Assembly: GCF_902635505.1 (NCBI RefSeq)
Contig: NC_045429.1
Coordinates: 430,307,669 to 430,371,668 of the forward strand
Direction: 5' to 3'
From: Sarcophilus harrisii
Taxonomy: Eukaryota > Chordata > Mammalia > Dasyuromorphia > Dasyuridae
Length of the DNA: 64,000 nt
Below are positions 1 to 10,205 of this stretch, piece after piece; the first letter of the stretch is position 1, and the number at the start of each line of letters is the position of its first letter. A program made the position numbers and the translations under genes. The notes under the pieces are model-generated. The model saw only the letters and a list, made by a program, of their open reading frames with translations, had not been told where the DNA came from and ran no database searches.

Positions 1-330
1 AATTTCAAGCTTAGAGAAGCAGTGTTAAAATTTAATATATGGAATGAATTCTTAGGAAGGAGCACTTTGCTAACCTTGAAAAGATTGCTCAGAAGATAAC
101 ATGTGTCCCTTAATGGAGCAGTTTAAGGTAATTTTATTGTAGAGAGAATTCTGGCTTCTAGTGTGATTTTTCCTGAAATTTCTCAGAGGCCCCTTTCAAA
201 CTGAGATTGTATAACTTTAGGACTCTAAAGTAGGACTGACAATGGAGAAAGCCTTTTGGCAAATCAGATCATTGGGAAGTAGATGGGGTAGAATGATGGA
301 AGTTTTATTCTATTCCTATCATTCTATTCC
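1..330. other. 3' flank of chemokine gene 1, shared with gene 2 flank
   Basis: No gene is seen. The stretch aligns by eye with about 10985-11330 downstream of chemokine gene 2; for example 'gaattctggcttctagtg' near 147 matches 'taattccagcttctaatata' near 11159, and 'actgagattgtat' near 201 matches 'actgagattctaa' near 11203. The tandem duplication therefore runs past the left window edge. Confidence 0.6.
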
Positions 331-943
331 TAGTTGGTTCGCTCTGAAATGAAGATTTTTCCAGCTAAGTCAGGAAAGATAACAACCATGAGGTTCTTGC
401 ATCCTCTGCGCCCTACCTCCCTTTCATCCCTCACCTTAGCTCCCTCCCACTCTAGGAGCTCTAGCCTCCGAAACAAATGCAAGAAAACACGAGCTGTCAG
501 GTTTTATAAACAAAAATATATTTTCTATAGAAATTCAATGGTCATACATACTATAGCATTGTTTCCCATAAGAACATTCATTTTCGATACATTGGGTTCA
601 ATGTGACTTCTCTCCAGAAGATTTAAACACCTTTCACATGGATTTTCATACCAATTTTTACAACATCCCTTTGAGGTAGGAAGGAGAGGAATGGAGTATT
701 TCCCATTTTATACACATAAAGCCTAAGGCACAGAAGTAAAAGGACTGACTCAAGGGTAAGTTACAAAAAACAATAACAAAACCACAAAGTCTCAAGGCAC
801 AGAAAGCTGAACACTATCAATTTAAATAGGACAAAATATATTAAAATTATAATAAACTGTTTCAACCTAAGGGAGGTGGGCACAAAATAAATTATTCTTC
901 AGCACCACTTTAATATCAGGTCTGGCTGGGCTAAGAGAAAGGG
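330..943 (-). other. 3' UTR and downstream region of chemokine gene 1
   Basis: AU-rich sequence following the stop codon. In the gene's sense it holds an ATTTA pentamer (824-828) and a block near 501-530 reading TATTTTTGTTTATAAAA that is almost identical in gene 2 (near 11480-11505), so it is probably a conserved 3' UTR element or a variant poly(A) signal (TATAAA). A canonical AATAAA on the minus strand lies at 304-309, but whether the transcript reaches it is unknown. AU-rich elements are typical of unstable chemokine mRNAs. The exact 3' end is not determined. Confidence 0.5.
620..765 (-). repeat. MIR-like SINE fragment
   Basis: Contains degraded MIR phrases ('acatccctttgaggtagg', 'cccattttatacacataaagcctaaggcacag') in reverse orientation. 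It lies in the 3' region of gene 1 and has no counterpart in the matching region of gene 2, so either it was inserted in one unit or it was lost from the other. Confidence 0.5.
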
Positions 944-3195
944 TCAGGAACTTTCCTGGATCTTGACTTTTTGGTTGTCCAGTTGGTTCATTATATGTTG
1001 GACCCATTGATCCTTGGGATTAGCACAGACTTTGAAGCCTCTTTTTGTGATAAACCTGTGAAGGAAAGGACCGTTAATGAGTGACTTTGTGAATTTAGCC
1101 CAGGAGGATGAAGCATCCCACCCTAATCCTGTTCTCTCAACCTCCCTTTACCATCCTACTACTGGCATTGGAAAATGAAACCCAGTGGGAATTTCTCTCA
1201 GGACTATCCTCCTGCCCAAATGGAACTGTCCTGTATCCTGGGTTGAGTGAATGGTAGTCACTGAAGATTCAAATAGAGGGTATTCATCATTTTCCTCCAT
1301 TTATTCCCTTCTTCCCAGATTATTGTGTTCTACTTTCCAGTTTTGGGGATTCAGCTTTCGATTAATTATGGATTGGGTTGCAGGTGGTGGGTGACATCCC
1401 ATCCCAAATGAGGGACAAAAACCCATTTCAAACTTTCCCCCTTTCTTGGATTTGAAGATCTCTCCTTGGGATCCTTATAAGGAAGAGTAGTATGAGAATG
1501 TAAGTGGAGGGAGGGACTTTTGACAATCTCTCTTCTCTTCTCTTCTCCCCACCTCCATTCTACAGAGGAAGGCTGAAAGAATAGAAATGACTTGCTCAGA
1601 ACCACTCAATGACAAAGTCAGATGTAGGTACTCAGACTCTTGTCAGATCAGAACAAATATGGAAAACTTTTATGAAACAGAACTTGAGGGAAGTCAGGAG
1701 ATAACAGTTTTTCTGCTAATTTGCTGTGCAACTTAAGGGGGGAAAATTCCATCCTTTCGTTTCCTCTTTTGTCAAATGATTTGACTAGGCTAGATTATAT
1801 TTGGTCACTGTGATGAACCTTCCTGCTCTAGCATCTTATGGTTCAAGGATAGTATCTTATGTGCAAATTAATTAATACCAGTGGATTTGATACACAATTG
1901 TTCATAACACTTATTCTTTTCATCACTTGTAGGAATAGCTCCAGTGAGGACACTAATCTGTCTACAAAAAGTTCTGAAGGTCTGAACTTGTCATATTTCA
2001 TCTCCCCCAAGTCCACCTGTCAAATCTGAATTTTACCTCTCTTGGTCCCCAGGAAATGAGTATTATAGAGCAGATGAGGAGGAGAGAAAATGTCATTAAC
2101 TTACACAACTCCTTTCTGGGTACATTGACTACTGGTGATATGATAGGTTACTACCAATTTTGGAGAAATACGTTTGTTGTGGAACTGCAAGCAGCAAATG
2201 GTTGGGATGCCAGAACCAACTGAAAGAAAACCAAGAAGGATGTTTTAGGAGGATTTATCATTTTTGTTTCATAAGCATGAGTATTTCAAGAAAGAGAAGG
2301 GGAAAGACGAGAAGGTACAAAGACAGCCTCCATTCTAAGTAGTATTATCTGGTCTAAGAACTACAGTACATTCCCAGGATAAGTCTAAGGATAATCTAGG
2401 TGGGCACAGATTTACATGATCTGTGACCCATCATAAGTTACTTAAGCCCCTTTCCTTAATTTTCTCACGAATAAAATTGGAATGTCTTGTACCATTTTTC
2501 CCCAATGCCAACCTGCTATGTTCTAAGTTGAAATCAGAAAGTATTAATCATTAGCAGGATCCAAGGTGAGTTGAATGTTGGGACTTCAGTACCCTAGCTT
2601 CAGTACAAAGAGGTACCGGATCTGGAAATGTCTCTATGACCTTCTTACTCCTTCTCAAATCACTACTTATGAAATTTATGCTCATGCATTTGAAGAACAA
2701 AATTTTAACTAATACAACATCAAATTCATCATCAAGTTGTGTCTAGGCCTCCAAGCAAAACATAGAAAAGGGTTTAGCTTCCTATCCAGTTTTAGAAACA
2801 TGTCTGCCATAATCAAGAAAATTCTTCTCAACTGCATCACTGATCATTATAGGGGCTGCTATTTTGAGGAGCTTTGATTAGGACATTGACAACATGGGGA
2901 AACAGAAAGGTCACCAGACTGGATATAAGGAGGCCTGGGTTCTAGTCCCATGTCGCCCATTAACTAATTGTAACCTTAGACTATTTCTCTCTAGATCTCA
3001 ATTTCCTCTTCTGTAAAACAAGAGATCCTTTCTATCTCTAATATTTGAAGGCAACGCAGAAATAAAAGAATGTTCCCTATGTCTTCTGTGTGGAAGGGAA
3101 AAATGGTAAGAACACTTACAGGGTGAGGCACGGACTTGACAGCAGAGGGCAGCAGCAATGACAACCAAAGACAGAACAGCTCCAGAGACTTTCAT
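944..3195 (-). CDS. CC chemokine gene 1 (MCP/eotaxin-like), three exons, 100 aa
   Basis: Coding exons are 3195-3120 (76 nt), 2219-2105 (115 nt) and 1055-944 (112 nt), with donors GTAAGT at 3119 and 2104 and acceptors TTTCAG and CACAG. Introns are 900 and 1049 nt; phases 1 and 2 are the CC-chemokine pattern. The product starts MKVSGAVLSLVV, has a signal peptide of about 23 residues, then ten residues to the CC pair (mature C11, C12) and C35 and C51. Motifs include KLVV, ITSSQC, FITKRG and CANPKDQWVQ. The mature chain is 77 residues, close to human CCL2 (76). The ISPK/ITSS/ANPKDQWVQ pattern and basic tail favour CCL2/7/8/11/13, but the C12-C35 spacing matches CCL3/4/5, so orthology is left open. 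It would be a secreted ligand of a G-protein-coupled chemokine receptor that attracts leukocytes. No break is visible; neighbour gene 2 is a paralogue. Confidence 0.93.
1090..1640. other. Extra sequence in intron 2 of gene 1
   Basis: Intron 2 of gene 1 is about 460 nt longer than that of gene 2. This part has no obvious match in gene 2; its right end (near 1575-1640) looks like reverse MIR sequence ('cagaaccactcaatgacaaagtcag'). The rest is unassigned. Confidence 0.4.
2903..3020 (+). repeat. MIR fragment in intron 1 of gene 1
   Basis: Shows the MIR core order: 'aggcctgggttctagtccc', then a degraded 'ttaactaattgtaacctt', then 'tcaatttcctcttctgtaaaac'. A matching copy sits at the same distance from exon 1 in gene 2 (13400-13520), so this insertion predates the gene duplication. 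Confidence 0.65.
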
Positions 3196-3279
3196 AGTGC
3201 TAGTAGGGAGAAGGCAGGCTTGAGAAATGGATTCAATAGCTTCCAAGTTACTCTCTGCTTAATGAATGGATCTCTTCTC

Positions 3280-3288
3280 CCTTTTATT
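3280..3288 (-). promoter_or_regulatory. TATA-like element of gene 1
   Basis: The minus strand reads AATAAAAGG about 85 nt upstream of the start codon, followed by a purine-rich leader. The equivalent place in gene 2 has GATAAAAAGG. Inducible CC chemokine promoters usually have a TATA box with a 5' UTR of 60-80 nt, which fits. Transcription start not shown. Confidence 0.5.
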
Positions 3289-3748
3289 GAGAGAGGGCTG
3301 AGAGAAGAGGATTTGCTTCAGTCAGAAATGTCATGGAAAAAGAATGAAAAGGAGATTCTTAAGATAGCAGAGCACACAGCTGGACTCTAAAAAGCTTTCC
3401 AGGAACTAAGAGAGGGAAGTAGTGACCTGTGGCTGCATTATTTCTACATTACTATTGAGATAAGACCAGGGTGGAAATGGCCAAGCCAAGTCAAAATTGA
3501 CCCCAACAAGGAAACTTCACTTGCATCTGTTCTCATACCTCCAACTTCTATGGAAATTAGAGATCTTTCCAGAAAAGGAAGGAAGAAGGGAAATTGATCT
3601 GAGTAAGGGATGAATGATTTGATTAAATAATTTTCCCCCTTTTACCAAGTTTGGAGAAGGAACAGTCAGATTTTAAGAGCAGAGAAGAATTAAGTAGGTT
3701 TTCTCCCAGCCAGTCTCTAGACTCTGGTAAAGTAATTCATTCTTGGCT
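3289..3748. other. Proximal 5' flank of gene 1, shared with gene 2
   Basis: No gene. It aligns with 13757-14140 upstream of gene 2 ('aggaactaagagagggaag' near 3400 against 'aggaagtgagagagggaag' near 13876; 'gggaaattgatctgagtaagggatgaatg' against 'gggaaactgatttgggaaaaggatgaatg'). Shared conservation makes it the likeliest place for promoter control elements. Confidence 0.55.
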
Positions 3749-3763
3749 GGATCTCCTTTTCTT

Positions 3764-5295
3764 TTCTTTTTAAACATGGTAGAAATATATGTTAAATACA
3801 ATATATGTATACATATTTATACAATTATCATGCTGCACAAGAAAAACCAAATCAAACCCCAATAAAACAAACAAAAACGGAAAGAAGCAAAATAAAATGT
3901 AAGCAAACAACAAAGAGTGAGAATGCTATGTTGTGAACCACACTTAGCTCCCACATTCCTCTCTCTGGGTATAGATGGCTGTTGGAATCTTTACAAAGTG
4001 TAAAGTCATTAGAGTTGATAGAGACAATAATTATCTAATTTAGCATGATTCAGTATAATTGATCTGATCCTAGGAGGAGTTGTTATGGGCCAAAATTTGA
4101 AACAAGATACTAAGTACAACTGATAGAAACAATGCTTATGTTCACACCTTTAGAGAGCTCATATAAGCAAGAAGCATTTAAGTACTCATTGGAGTTCACA
4201 CATTTAGGAATTTTCAGGGTTTAGTATGAGATACCCGAATTCATACCTCCCTGCTTCCAGAAGGAGGAGTTAACCTTTGGGAGATCATGTATAAAGAGGG
4301 TCTTAGCTTCAGGGGAGTTACTTCAGAACATTTTCAGGGATTGGAGAGGAGCACTCTGGGAGGAAGCTCACAAGCCCTTTCTCTGAGGCAAGAGAGATTC
4401 ATTTCATCAGGTTTGCTGGCTGGAGGCTGAAGAAAGCAGAGACAGAAACCAAGGAGGAAGCAGCAGAGGCAGAAGCAAAGGACAAAGCTGCAAGAGTTCT
4501 TGGAACCAAGCAGAGAGATAGGCCTCTAAGAAAACAAAATGGACTATATAGGAAGCAAAAAAAAGATTTGAACTTTTAGCACCTGGCTGCATTTGGGTGA
4601 TTATTTACTCTGAACCAAAACTAAGGCAGCCTCCAGAAAACCTTCCTGAGAAGCCTGCTCCCAGAGAGAACCATCTCTTATATTATATTATTTTAAAGAA
4701 GAAAAACACCACAGATGGCTCTTTTCATCATAACACCATTGTAACTGGTTTGAATCATTTCATTGTTGAAGAGAGCCATGTCTATCAGAATTGACCATCA
4801 CATAATCTTGTTGTCATGTATAATGATCTCCTGATTGTGCTCATTTTACTTAGCATCAGTTCATGTAAGTGTCTCCAGGACTCTCTGAAATCATCCTGCT
4901 GGTCGTTTCTTACAGAACAATAATATTCCATATCATTCATATGCCATAATTTATTCAGCCATTCTCCAATTGATGAGCATCCACTCAATTTCCAGTTTCT
5001 GACCACTAAAAAAACATTTTTGCACACATGGGTCCCTTTTCCTCCTTTAAGATCTCTTTGGGATATAAGCCCAGTAGTAACACTGCTGGATCAAAGGGTA
5101 TGCACAGTTTGATAACTTTTGAGCATAGTTCCAAATTGCTCTCCAGAATGGTTGGATCCATTCACAGTTCCCCAACAATGTATTAGTGTCCCAATCTTCC
5201 TATATAGCCTTCAACATTATCTTTTCTTGTCATCTTAGCCAATCCATGAGATGTATAGTGGTATCTCAGAGCTGTTTTAATTTACATTTCTCTGT
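3764..5295 (-). mobile_element. 5'-truncated L1 with a solo LTR inside it
   Basis: The 3' UTR and the C-terminal end of L1 ORF2 read on the minus strand (for example 'ggtccctttt...gatctctttgggatataagcccagtagtaac' near 5030-5085, the antisense of the LLLGLYPKEI region). A perfect 15-bp target duplication, GGATCTCCTTTTCTT, flanks it at 3749-3763 and 5296-5310. The L1 body is 3764-3979 plus 4714-5295, split by the LTR at 3980-4713. It is absent from the matching place in the gene 2 unit, so it inserted after the duplication. Confidence 0.9.
3980..4713 (+). mobile_element. Solo LTR of an endogenous retrovirus
   Basis: A 734-bp block begins TG and ends CA, is flanked by a 6-bp target duplication GATGGC (3974-3979 and 4714-4719), and interrupts the L1. 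It contains a poly(A)-signal-like region followed by 'gatttgaacttttagcacctggctgc', which is also present in the copy at 21655-22346. Six-base duplications are usual for class II (ERVK-like) elements. No internal retroviral genes accompany it, so it is a solo LTR left by recombination. It is younger than the L1 it sits in. Confidence 0.85.
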
Positions 5296-5310
5296 GGATC
5301 TCCTTTTCTT

Positions 5311-5540
5311 CCTTAGAGTAACCCTCTCTAGGGGAGAGTTGAAAGGATGCACAATAAGCAAAGGTGACTTGTAGCCACATTATAGAATGGCAGCATCAGG
5401 AGTTTAGACTTTATTCAAATGGTTTTAAGGAATAGCTGAAGATTTTTTAATCAGAGGAGTGATTTAGATTGAATTGATTTGGATTTAGTTGACTTAGATG
5501 AATCTATCTCAGTGATATCCCCCTCTTCCCCCCCTTTTGT
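5311..5540. other. 5' flank shared with the gene 2 unit
   Basis: No gene. 'agaatggcagcatcaggagtttagactttattcaaa' (near 5384) corresponds to the segment near 14524-14560, placing this stretch inside the duplicated unit. Confidence 0.55.
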
Positions 5541-5569
5541 CCTTGTGTTTTGTTCCTTGTTGATTTGAC

Positions 5570-5768
5570 TTTTCTTGTGCAACATAATGAATATGAAAAT
5601 ACATTTTGAGGACATGTTTAATCTATATTGCACATGTTTAATCTATATTGGATTGCTTGCTGTCTTGGGGAGGGAAGGTGAGAGGAAGAAAACTTTGGAA
5701 TACAAGGTTTTATAAAGATGAATGTTAAAGATTATCTGCATCAGTTTGGAAAAAATAAAATACTATTA
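5570..5768 (+). mobile_element. L1 3' UTR fragment
   Basis: Reads the L1 3' end: 'atattggattgcttgctgtc', a G-rich purine tract, 'aaggttttataaagatgaatgtt', and a terminal 'aaaataaaatactattaaa'. A 21-22 bp segment (acatgtttaatctatattg) is tandemly doubled at about 5612-5650. Confidence 0.7.
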
Positions 5769-5805
5769 AACGTGTAAAAAGGAAAAGAAATGCCTCCAAC
5801 TCCAA

Positions 5806-5831
5806 GTTATTATTATTATTATTATTATTAT
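5806..5831 (+). repeat. (ATT)n microsatellite
   Basis: About eight uninterrupted ATT units. Confidence 0.95.
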
Positions 5832-5844
5832 ATTTCTCAGGAGA

Positions 5845-6165
5845 TGGGATTGGGAGAGGCATTTCCACATGACTTTTGTATTTTGGTCACATGATAAAAT
5901 AAACCAAAGTAGATCTTCTGTAAAATGATTGCTCAGAGCTAAAAGATTCCAAATCAGACAGGAAAAGACAGAAATTGCTGTGAAGCTAGAAATTTCAGGC
6001 AATTGGGAGCTCTTGTGAACAGAGATACAGTGCTCTATTTGAAATCACAATGGACTGGGATTTAGGAGGCCTGGGGCCAGTCTCATTTCTGCTCCTAATT
6101 TGCTGTTTGACCTTTACCAAATCAGTCATATCTCAGATCTTCATTTTGCTCTTCTGTAAAAATAA
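5845..6165. other. Duplicated flank segment (direct match to 18430-19525)
   Basis: No gene. Matches the gene 2 unit in the same orientation on both sides of the L1 at 18533-19330: 'ggtcacatgataaaataaacc' against 'agtcactgtgataaaatagat', and 'gacagaaattgctgtgaagctag' against 'gacagaaactgctgtgaaggtag'. The right half (from about 6040) is a MIR-like copy, also shared. Confidence 0.65.
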
Positions 6166-6510
6166 ATTATTAATAGAGCAAAGGCTAGAAATGCTTCCAG
6201 GTGGTTAATATATGTCCCTCAAAATTATGTGGAGTCACTTCTACCAGCCATGCTTATATGTAGAAGCAACTGGGAGAGAAGAAAAAGAAAAGCTAGAAGA
6301 AATGATGAGGAAGGCTGCCGAACTTGTGAGCTCTAAGGTTTTCTTCTAAATGCTTACAGGAAAGTCTCTAGCCTTTGATTCAAAGTGAAACTCAAGGAGA
6401 GAAATTGCAAAACAAATTCATTCCCTCCAAAATTCTCTGAAGTCTCCATTAAAATAAGATAATCCTCTGATTCAGCTGTCCCAGGGGTCTTTTGTCAATC
6501 AAATGCTATT
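6165..6510. repeat. Segment with inverted homologue at 20040-20400
   Basis: Reads 'caaaggctagaaatgcttccagg', 'gtctctagcctttgattca' and 'gtgaaactcaaggagagaaattgcaaaacaaattcatt'; the reverse complement of 20040-20400 gives the same series in the same order. No coding sequence. It could be an inverted part of the gene duplication or two copies of an uncatalogued dispersed repeat. Confidence 0.7.
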
Positions 6511-6559
6511 CTGGATTTCATGGTTCTCAATTTACCATAGTGTATTTTGAATAAATCCC

Positions 6560-6925
6560 TAAAGTTCCCAAGTCTTTTAAATGCATTATCTCATTCTTAT
6601 GCATTCCATTCTTATGACTCTGAAAGACAAATCCTATTTATTATCATCCTCAATTTACAGATGAGGAAATCCAAATTTAGTAGGAGATCAAAGGAATTTA
6701 AGTACTCCTTCCTTCTTCCCCCTTCATTTATACCGAGGCATATGGCACATAGTGGAGGAGGCTTGGAATCCAGAACATCTTAGCTGTGCCGGTGTGATTC
6801 TTAGGAAGTCAGTTCACCTTGCTGAAGCCCAGATCCCTCAGCAGAAAACTCACAAGATTGTCATCATTGTGAGGATCAAGTGGGACAATCCACGCAAGCT
6901 TTTAGGGAATCTTAGGGATTTATAT
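6560..6925. repeat. Two back-to-back MIR-like SINE fragments
   Basis: 6560-6700 is MIR in reverse ('tattatcatcctcaatttacagatgaggaaat'); 6780-6925 is MIR forward ('tagctgtgccggtgtgattcttaggaagtcagttcacctt'). Both are strongly decayed. Confidence 0.6.
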
Positions 6926-7133
6926 CAGGTCTGTGGAATGTCTGAGTGAAAGGGTAGACTTCCAACACAGAATTTGGTCTTGAATTTGCAATTCAATTCT
7001 TTTGAGTTTCACTTTTGGTTATCATTTAGTTAATTTCTAAGATCATTCAATGCTTGCTCTTTTGGCATCCTGTAGTTCATCTCAAAAGTTACGGGGTCTA
7101 TTCTGGGGAAGGAATTATCCCAGGTTCCATGGG

Positions 7134-7350
7134 TTTGTTGTTGAGTCATTTCAGTCATGTCTGATCCCACTTGGGGTTTTCTTGGCAAAAATCCTGGAGT
7201 AGTTTACCATTTTCATTTCCAGTTCTTTTTATGGGTAAAGATATTAAGACAAACAGGGTTAAACAACTTTCCCAGGAGCACATGGGGAATGTTTGAGGCA
7301 AGATTTGAATGCAGATCTTCTTGACTCCAAATTTCTATGTACTGCCAGAC
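7134..7350 (-). mobile_element. Composite tRNA/RTE-tailed SINE
   Basis: Holds 'ttgttgttgagtcatttcagtcatgtctgatcccacttggggttttcttggcaaa', the RTE/BovB-derived segment seen in marsupial and ruminant SINEs, joined to a SINE body in reverse ('acaaacagggttaaacaactttcccaggagcacatgg', 'tttgaatgcagatcttcttgactcc'). Confidence 0.75.
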
Positions 7351-7880
7351 TGTTATCTTTCCAAGGAACAGATGTCCATTTCATTCTCATGTTTAACTTT
7401 TGTCCTTCAAGTCCAGCATCTTAATTATTCCACTTCTCATCTTCCATTGTAGCCATCCTGTCCATCTTTTTACTGTTGGAGTACTTGACCAGCCTGCCCA
7501 CAACTTCATTCTAAAAGTTAGCCTGCTGATTTTTTCTCTTAAATCTGCCTACTACACCCTGCACATTGAGGTTCCAGACTGTTTGTTTTTTTATTCCAGG
7601 TCCTATATATTCATCTCACTTCTACCTTGTTGCCCTGTTCCCCTCTTACCTTGATTTGTTCTGTGGGAAAGGGGCAGAATAACCTCTATGCTTTTCTATC
7701 TCTTCCTCTTGTTTCTTTTTATTTAAGTTGCTTGGTGTACCTGCCCCATGAGGGTACCATTCTTTTCTGCTCCACAGCTGAGAATCCCTCAACCTTGCTG
7801 CTTCCCTCCCTCTCTATTCCTTTCTAGGGGTTGTTTGAAACATATGCCTCTAGCAATGAACTGTATCCCCTCTTGTAGTC
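7350..7880. other. Unassigned pyrimidine-rich stretch
   Basis: No convincing gene. Overlapping open frames of 66 and 84 codons show no family signature and are low-complexity. It may be the inter-ORF part of the L1 that follows, but this is not shown. Confidence 0.35.
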
Positions 7881-9525
7881 ATTTTATTCAATGTGTATTT
7901 TTTTTTCAAGATCACTTTGCTGGGTAAGTTACTATTGTTCATAACCCCAGCTCTTTTGCTCTATGAAATATAGCATTCCAAAAATTTTCAACACAGTGGC
8001 TACTAGGTCTTGTGCAATCTTTATTGTAGCTACATGATATTTAAATTATTTTTTTCTTGTTGCTTCCTATGTTTTTCTCCTTAACCTGGGAGCTTTGAAA
8101 CTTGGCTGTGATATTCCCCTAAGTTATTCTCCTGGGATCTCTTTCAGATGGTGTTCAGTGGATTTTTTCTATTTATGCTTTTATTTCTTGTTTTAGAACT
8201 GCAGGTCAATTTCCCTTGATAATTTCTTGGGATATTGTTTCAAGATTCTTTTTTTTAATTATAATTTTCAGTCAATCTGATTATTCTCATATTATTTCTC
8301 CTCAATCTGTTCTCAAGATCAGTTGTTTTTCTGATGAGATGTTCCATATTTTTTCTATTTTCAGTATTTTGATTGTGTTGTATTATTTCTTTATTCTTAG
8401 AATTTCATTAATTTCACTTTGTCCAATTCTAGTTTTCAAGGAATTATTTTCTTCCTTAATTTTTATTGTTCTCTATTTCTACTTACTTGACTTTCTTTTC
8501 ATAATTTTCTTGTTTTTCCTGGATTACTCTTATTTTTTTCAAATTTTACTTCAAGCTTTCTGATTTTTAAAGTCATCTTAAAATGCTTCTAAGAAATCTT
8601 TTGGGGTTTGGAACCTTTAATATTTCTCACTGAAAAAGGAGTAGCTTTTTTTAGCTCCATTATCTTCCTCTGAATATGAACTCTGAACTTCTCTGTTCTC
8701 ATAGTAACTATGATTGGGTTCTTTCTTCTTTGCTTGTTCATTTTAATTAATCTTTTTTTTTTGTTTGTTTGTTTAATCTTGTTTTTAGCAACTATCAGTG
8801 TGATCAAATTCTAATTCTAGGGTATGGGGAATAATAATACCCCAAGCCTCAGGTCCTTCTTTCTGTTATTTTCTGAGGTGTGTTCTGGGACTCAACTTTA
8901 GGCTCCACTTTTAAGGCCCCATCATGCTATCCTATCTGTGATTGTACTCCCTTATTCCCTTAGTCCCTTACTCCTCTGCTGGCTACAAACTATAGCTGTC
9001 CTCAATGCTTTGGAATTGAAACCAGGGACTTTGATCTCCTGTTGGTCTCTGTTCTTCTGCTTCTGCACTCATCAGATGTGTAATATGTCCTTCACTACTG
9101 CTGCAGCCCAACCTGGGGATACTTCTGGTCAACATGGCAGCCCAGCCCTGGGACACATCTGTTTTGCACAGCTGTGCTTCATGTCTTTTGACAATTTGAA
9201 AGTCCTTCAATCTTCTTCTACTCAGTGCTTCAGACTCCTATGCTTTTGGCAAGGTGAAAGTTTCTAAGACTGAGGCTTCCTCCCACACAAGCTTCTTCCA
9301 CAGTTTATTATTTATTGATTCCACAGAATTGGCCTGAAGATATTTGTACTTCACTTAAGTTGAACCTCTTCCCCTAGAGGTCAAGTCTTTCCTGAGTCCT
9401 CTTAGGTTGCCTTAGGAGAATAATTGCTTTAGACTGATTTTTATTTCTGCTGTTCTAGCTTCCTTCTGAGACAATGTTCTGTGGAGGAAATTTGAAGAGC
9501 TATTCTACCACCTTCCCATAATCCT
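7880..9525 (-). mobile_element. 5' half of an L1 (ORF1 and 5' UTR), antisense
   Basis: The reverse strand carries the L1 ORF1 C-terminal half: 'tttgctgggtaagttactattg', 'cctgggagctttgaaacttggctg' and 'cagtggattttttctatttatgc' are antisense to the same ORF1 block that reads forward at 60100-60480. A-rich coiled-coil sequence (8200-8560) and a 5' UTR follow, ending near 9525 at a degraded form of the L1 start. ORF1 is broken. Confidence 0.65.
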
Positions 9526-9789
9526 TTTTCTTCTGCTTCACTTTTGACATCCTTCCTCTCCCCCTCCTCACCACAATTTTCACCCTCTCAGTCACTTAGC
9601 CTCCAACTTCCAGTGGTTATACAAGGCCTTTGGACAATGAGGGTTCCACCCCTGCTTTGTGTTGCCAGCATAATCTAGGGCCAGCTGATACCCTTACGTG
9701 TCCTTCAGAGCACTGTGTGGCTTTAATGACCACATCATACTGAAATTTATTGTTTTCTGCATTCATCTACTTATACTCAGTCCTTTATT

Positions 9790-10205
9790 CCTGAAAGAAT
9801 TAATAAATTAATGAGAAACTGCTTATTAAAGGCTATTATGTGAAGCACTGAGCTAGGCACTGGGAAGATAAATATAAAAGTGAGACAGTCTTTGTTATGG
9901 AGTAGCTTACATTTCAGCAAGTGAGTTAACATAGATAAAAAAAGTGAGAGGCACGGAAGGAAAGTTTATTCTGAAATGTCTCGGGGATAGTGAGTGGAGT
10001 CATAGGACAGTTGATTGTCACATCATTTCCAGAAGTAATAGTAACATCATTTATTTTGGAGTAGCTTACATTTCAGTGAGTGAGTTAATGTAGATAGAAA
10101 GATGGGGGTCAAGGAAGGGAGGTTTACTCTGGGTTGTCTGAGGGATAGTGAGTGAAGTCATAGTACAGCTGATTGTCACATCATTTCCAGAAGTAATAGT
10201 AGCAT
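9790..10205 (+). repeat. Decayed dispersed repeat with an internal tandem duplication
   Basis: Begins like a mammalian SINE/CORE repeat ('aagcactgagctaggcactgggaagataaa'). Two direct copies of about 145-160 bp follow, starting at 9899 and 10058 with 'ggagtagcttacatttcag' and ending with 'cacatcatttccagaagtaatagta' at 10018-10042 and 10178-10202. The period is 159-160 bp, and the copies differ by scattered substitutions. Confidence 0.8.

Noticed and set aside
2998-3246. A longer open frame for gene 1 exon 1, extending 17 codons upstream of MKVSG and past the splice donor
   Set aside because: The upstream codon at 3246 is TTG, not ATG; the signal peptide begins at the ATG at 3195; and the frame past 3120 is intron. 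Gene 2 also lacks an upstream in-frame ATG.
8216-8563. 115-codon hydrophobic frame that looks like a membrane protein
   Set aside because: It is antisense to the A-rich coiled-coil part of an L1 ORF1; Phe/Ile/Leu-rich frames arise from such sequence.
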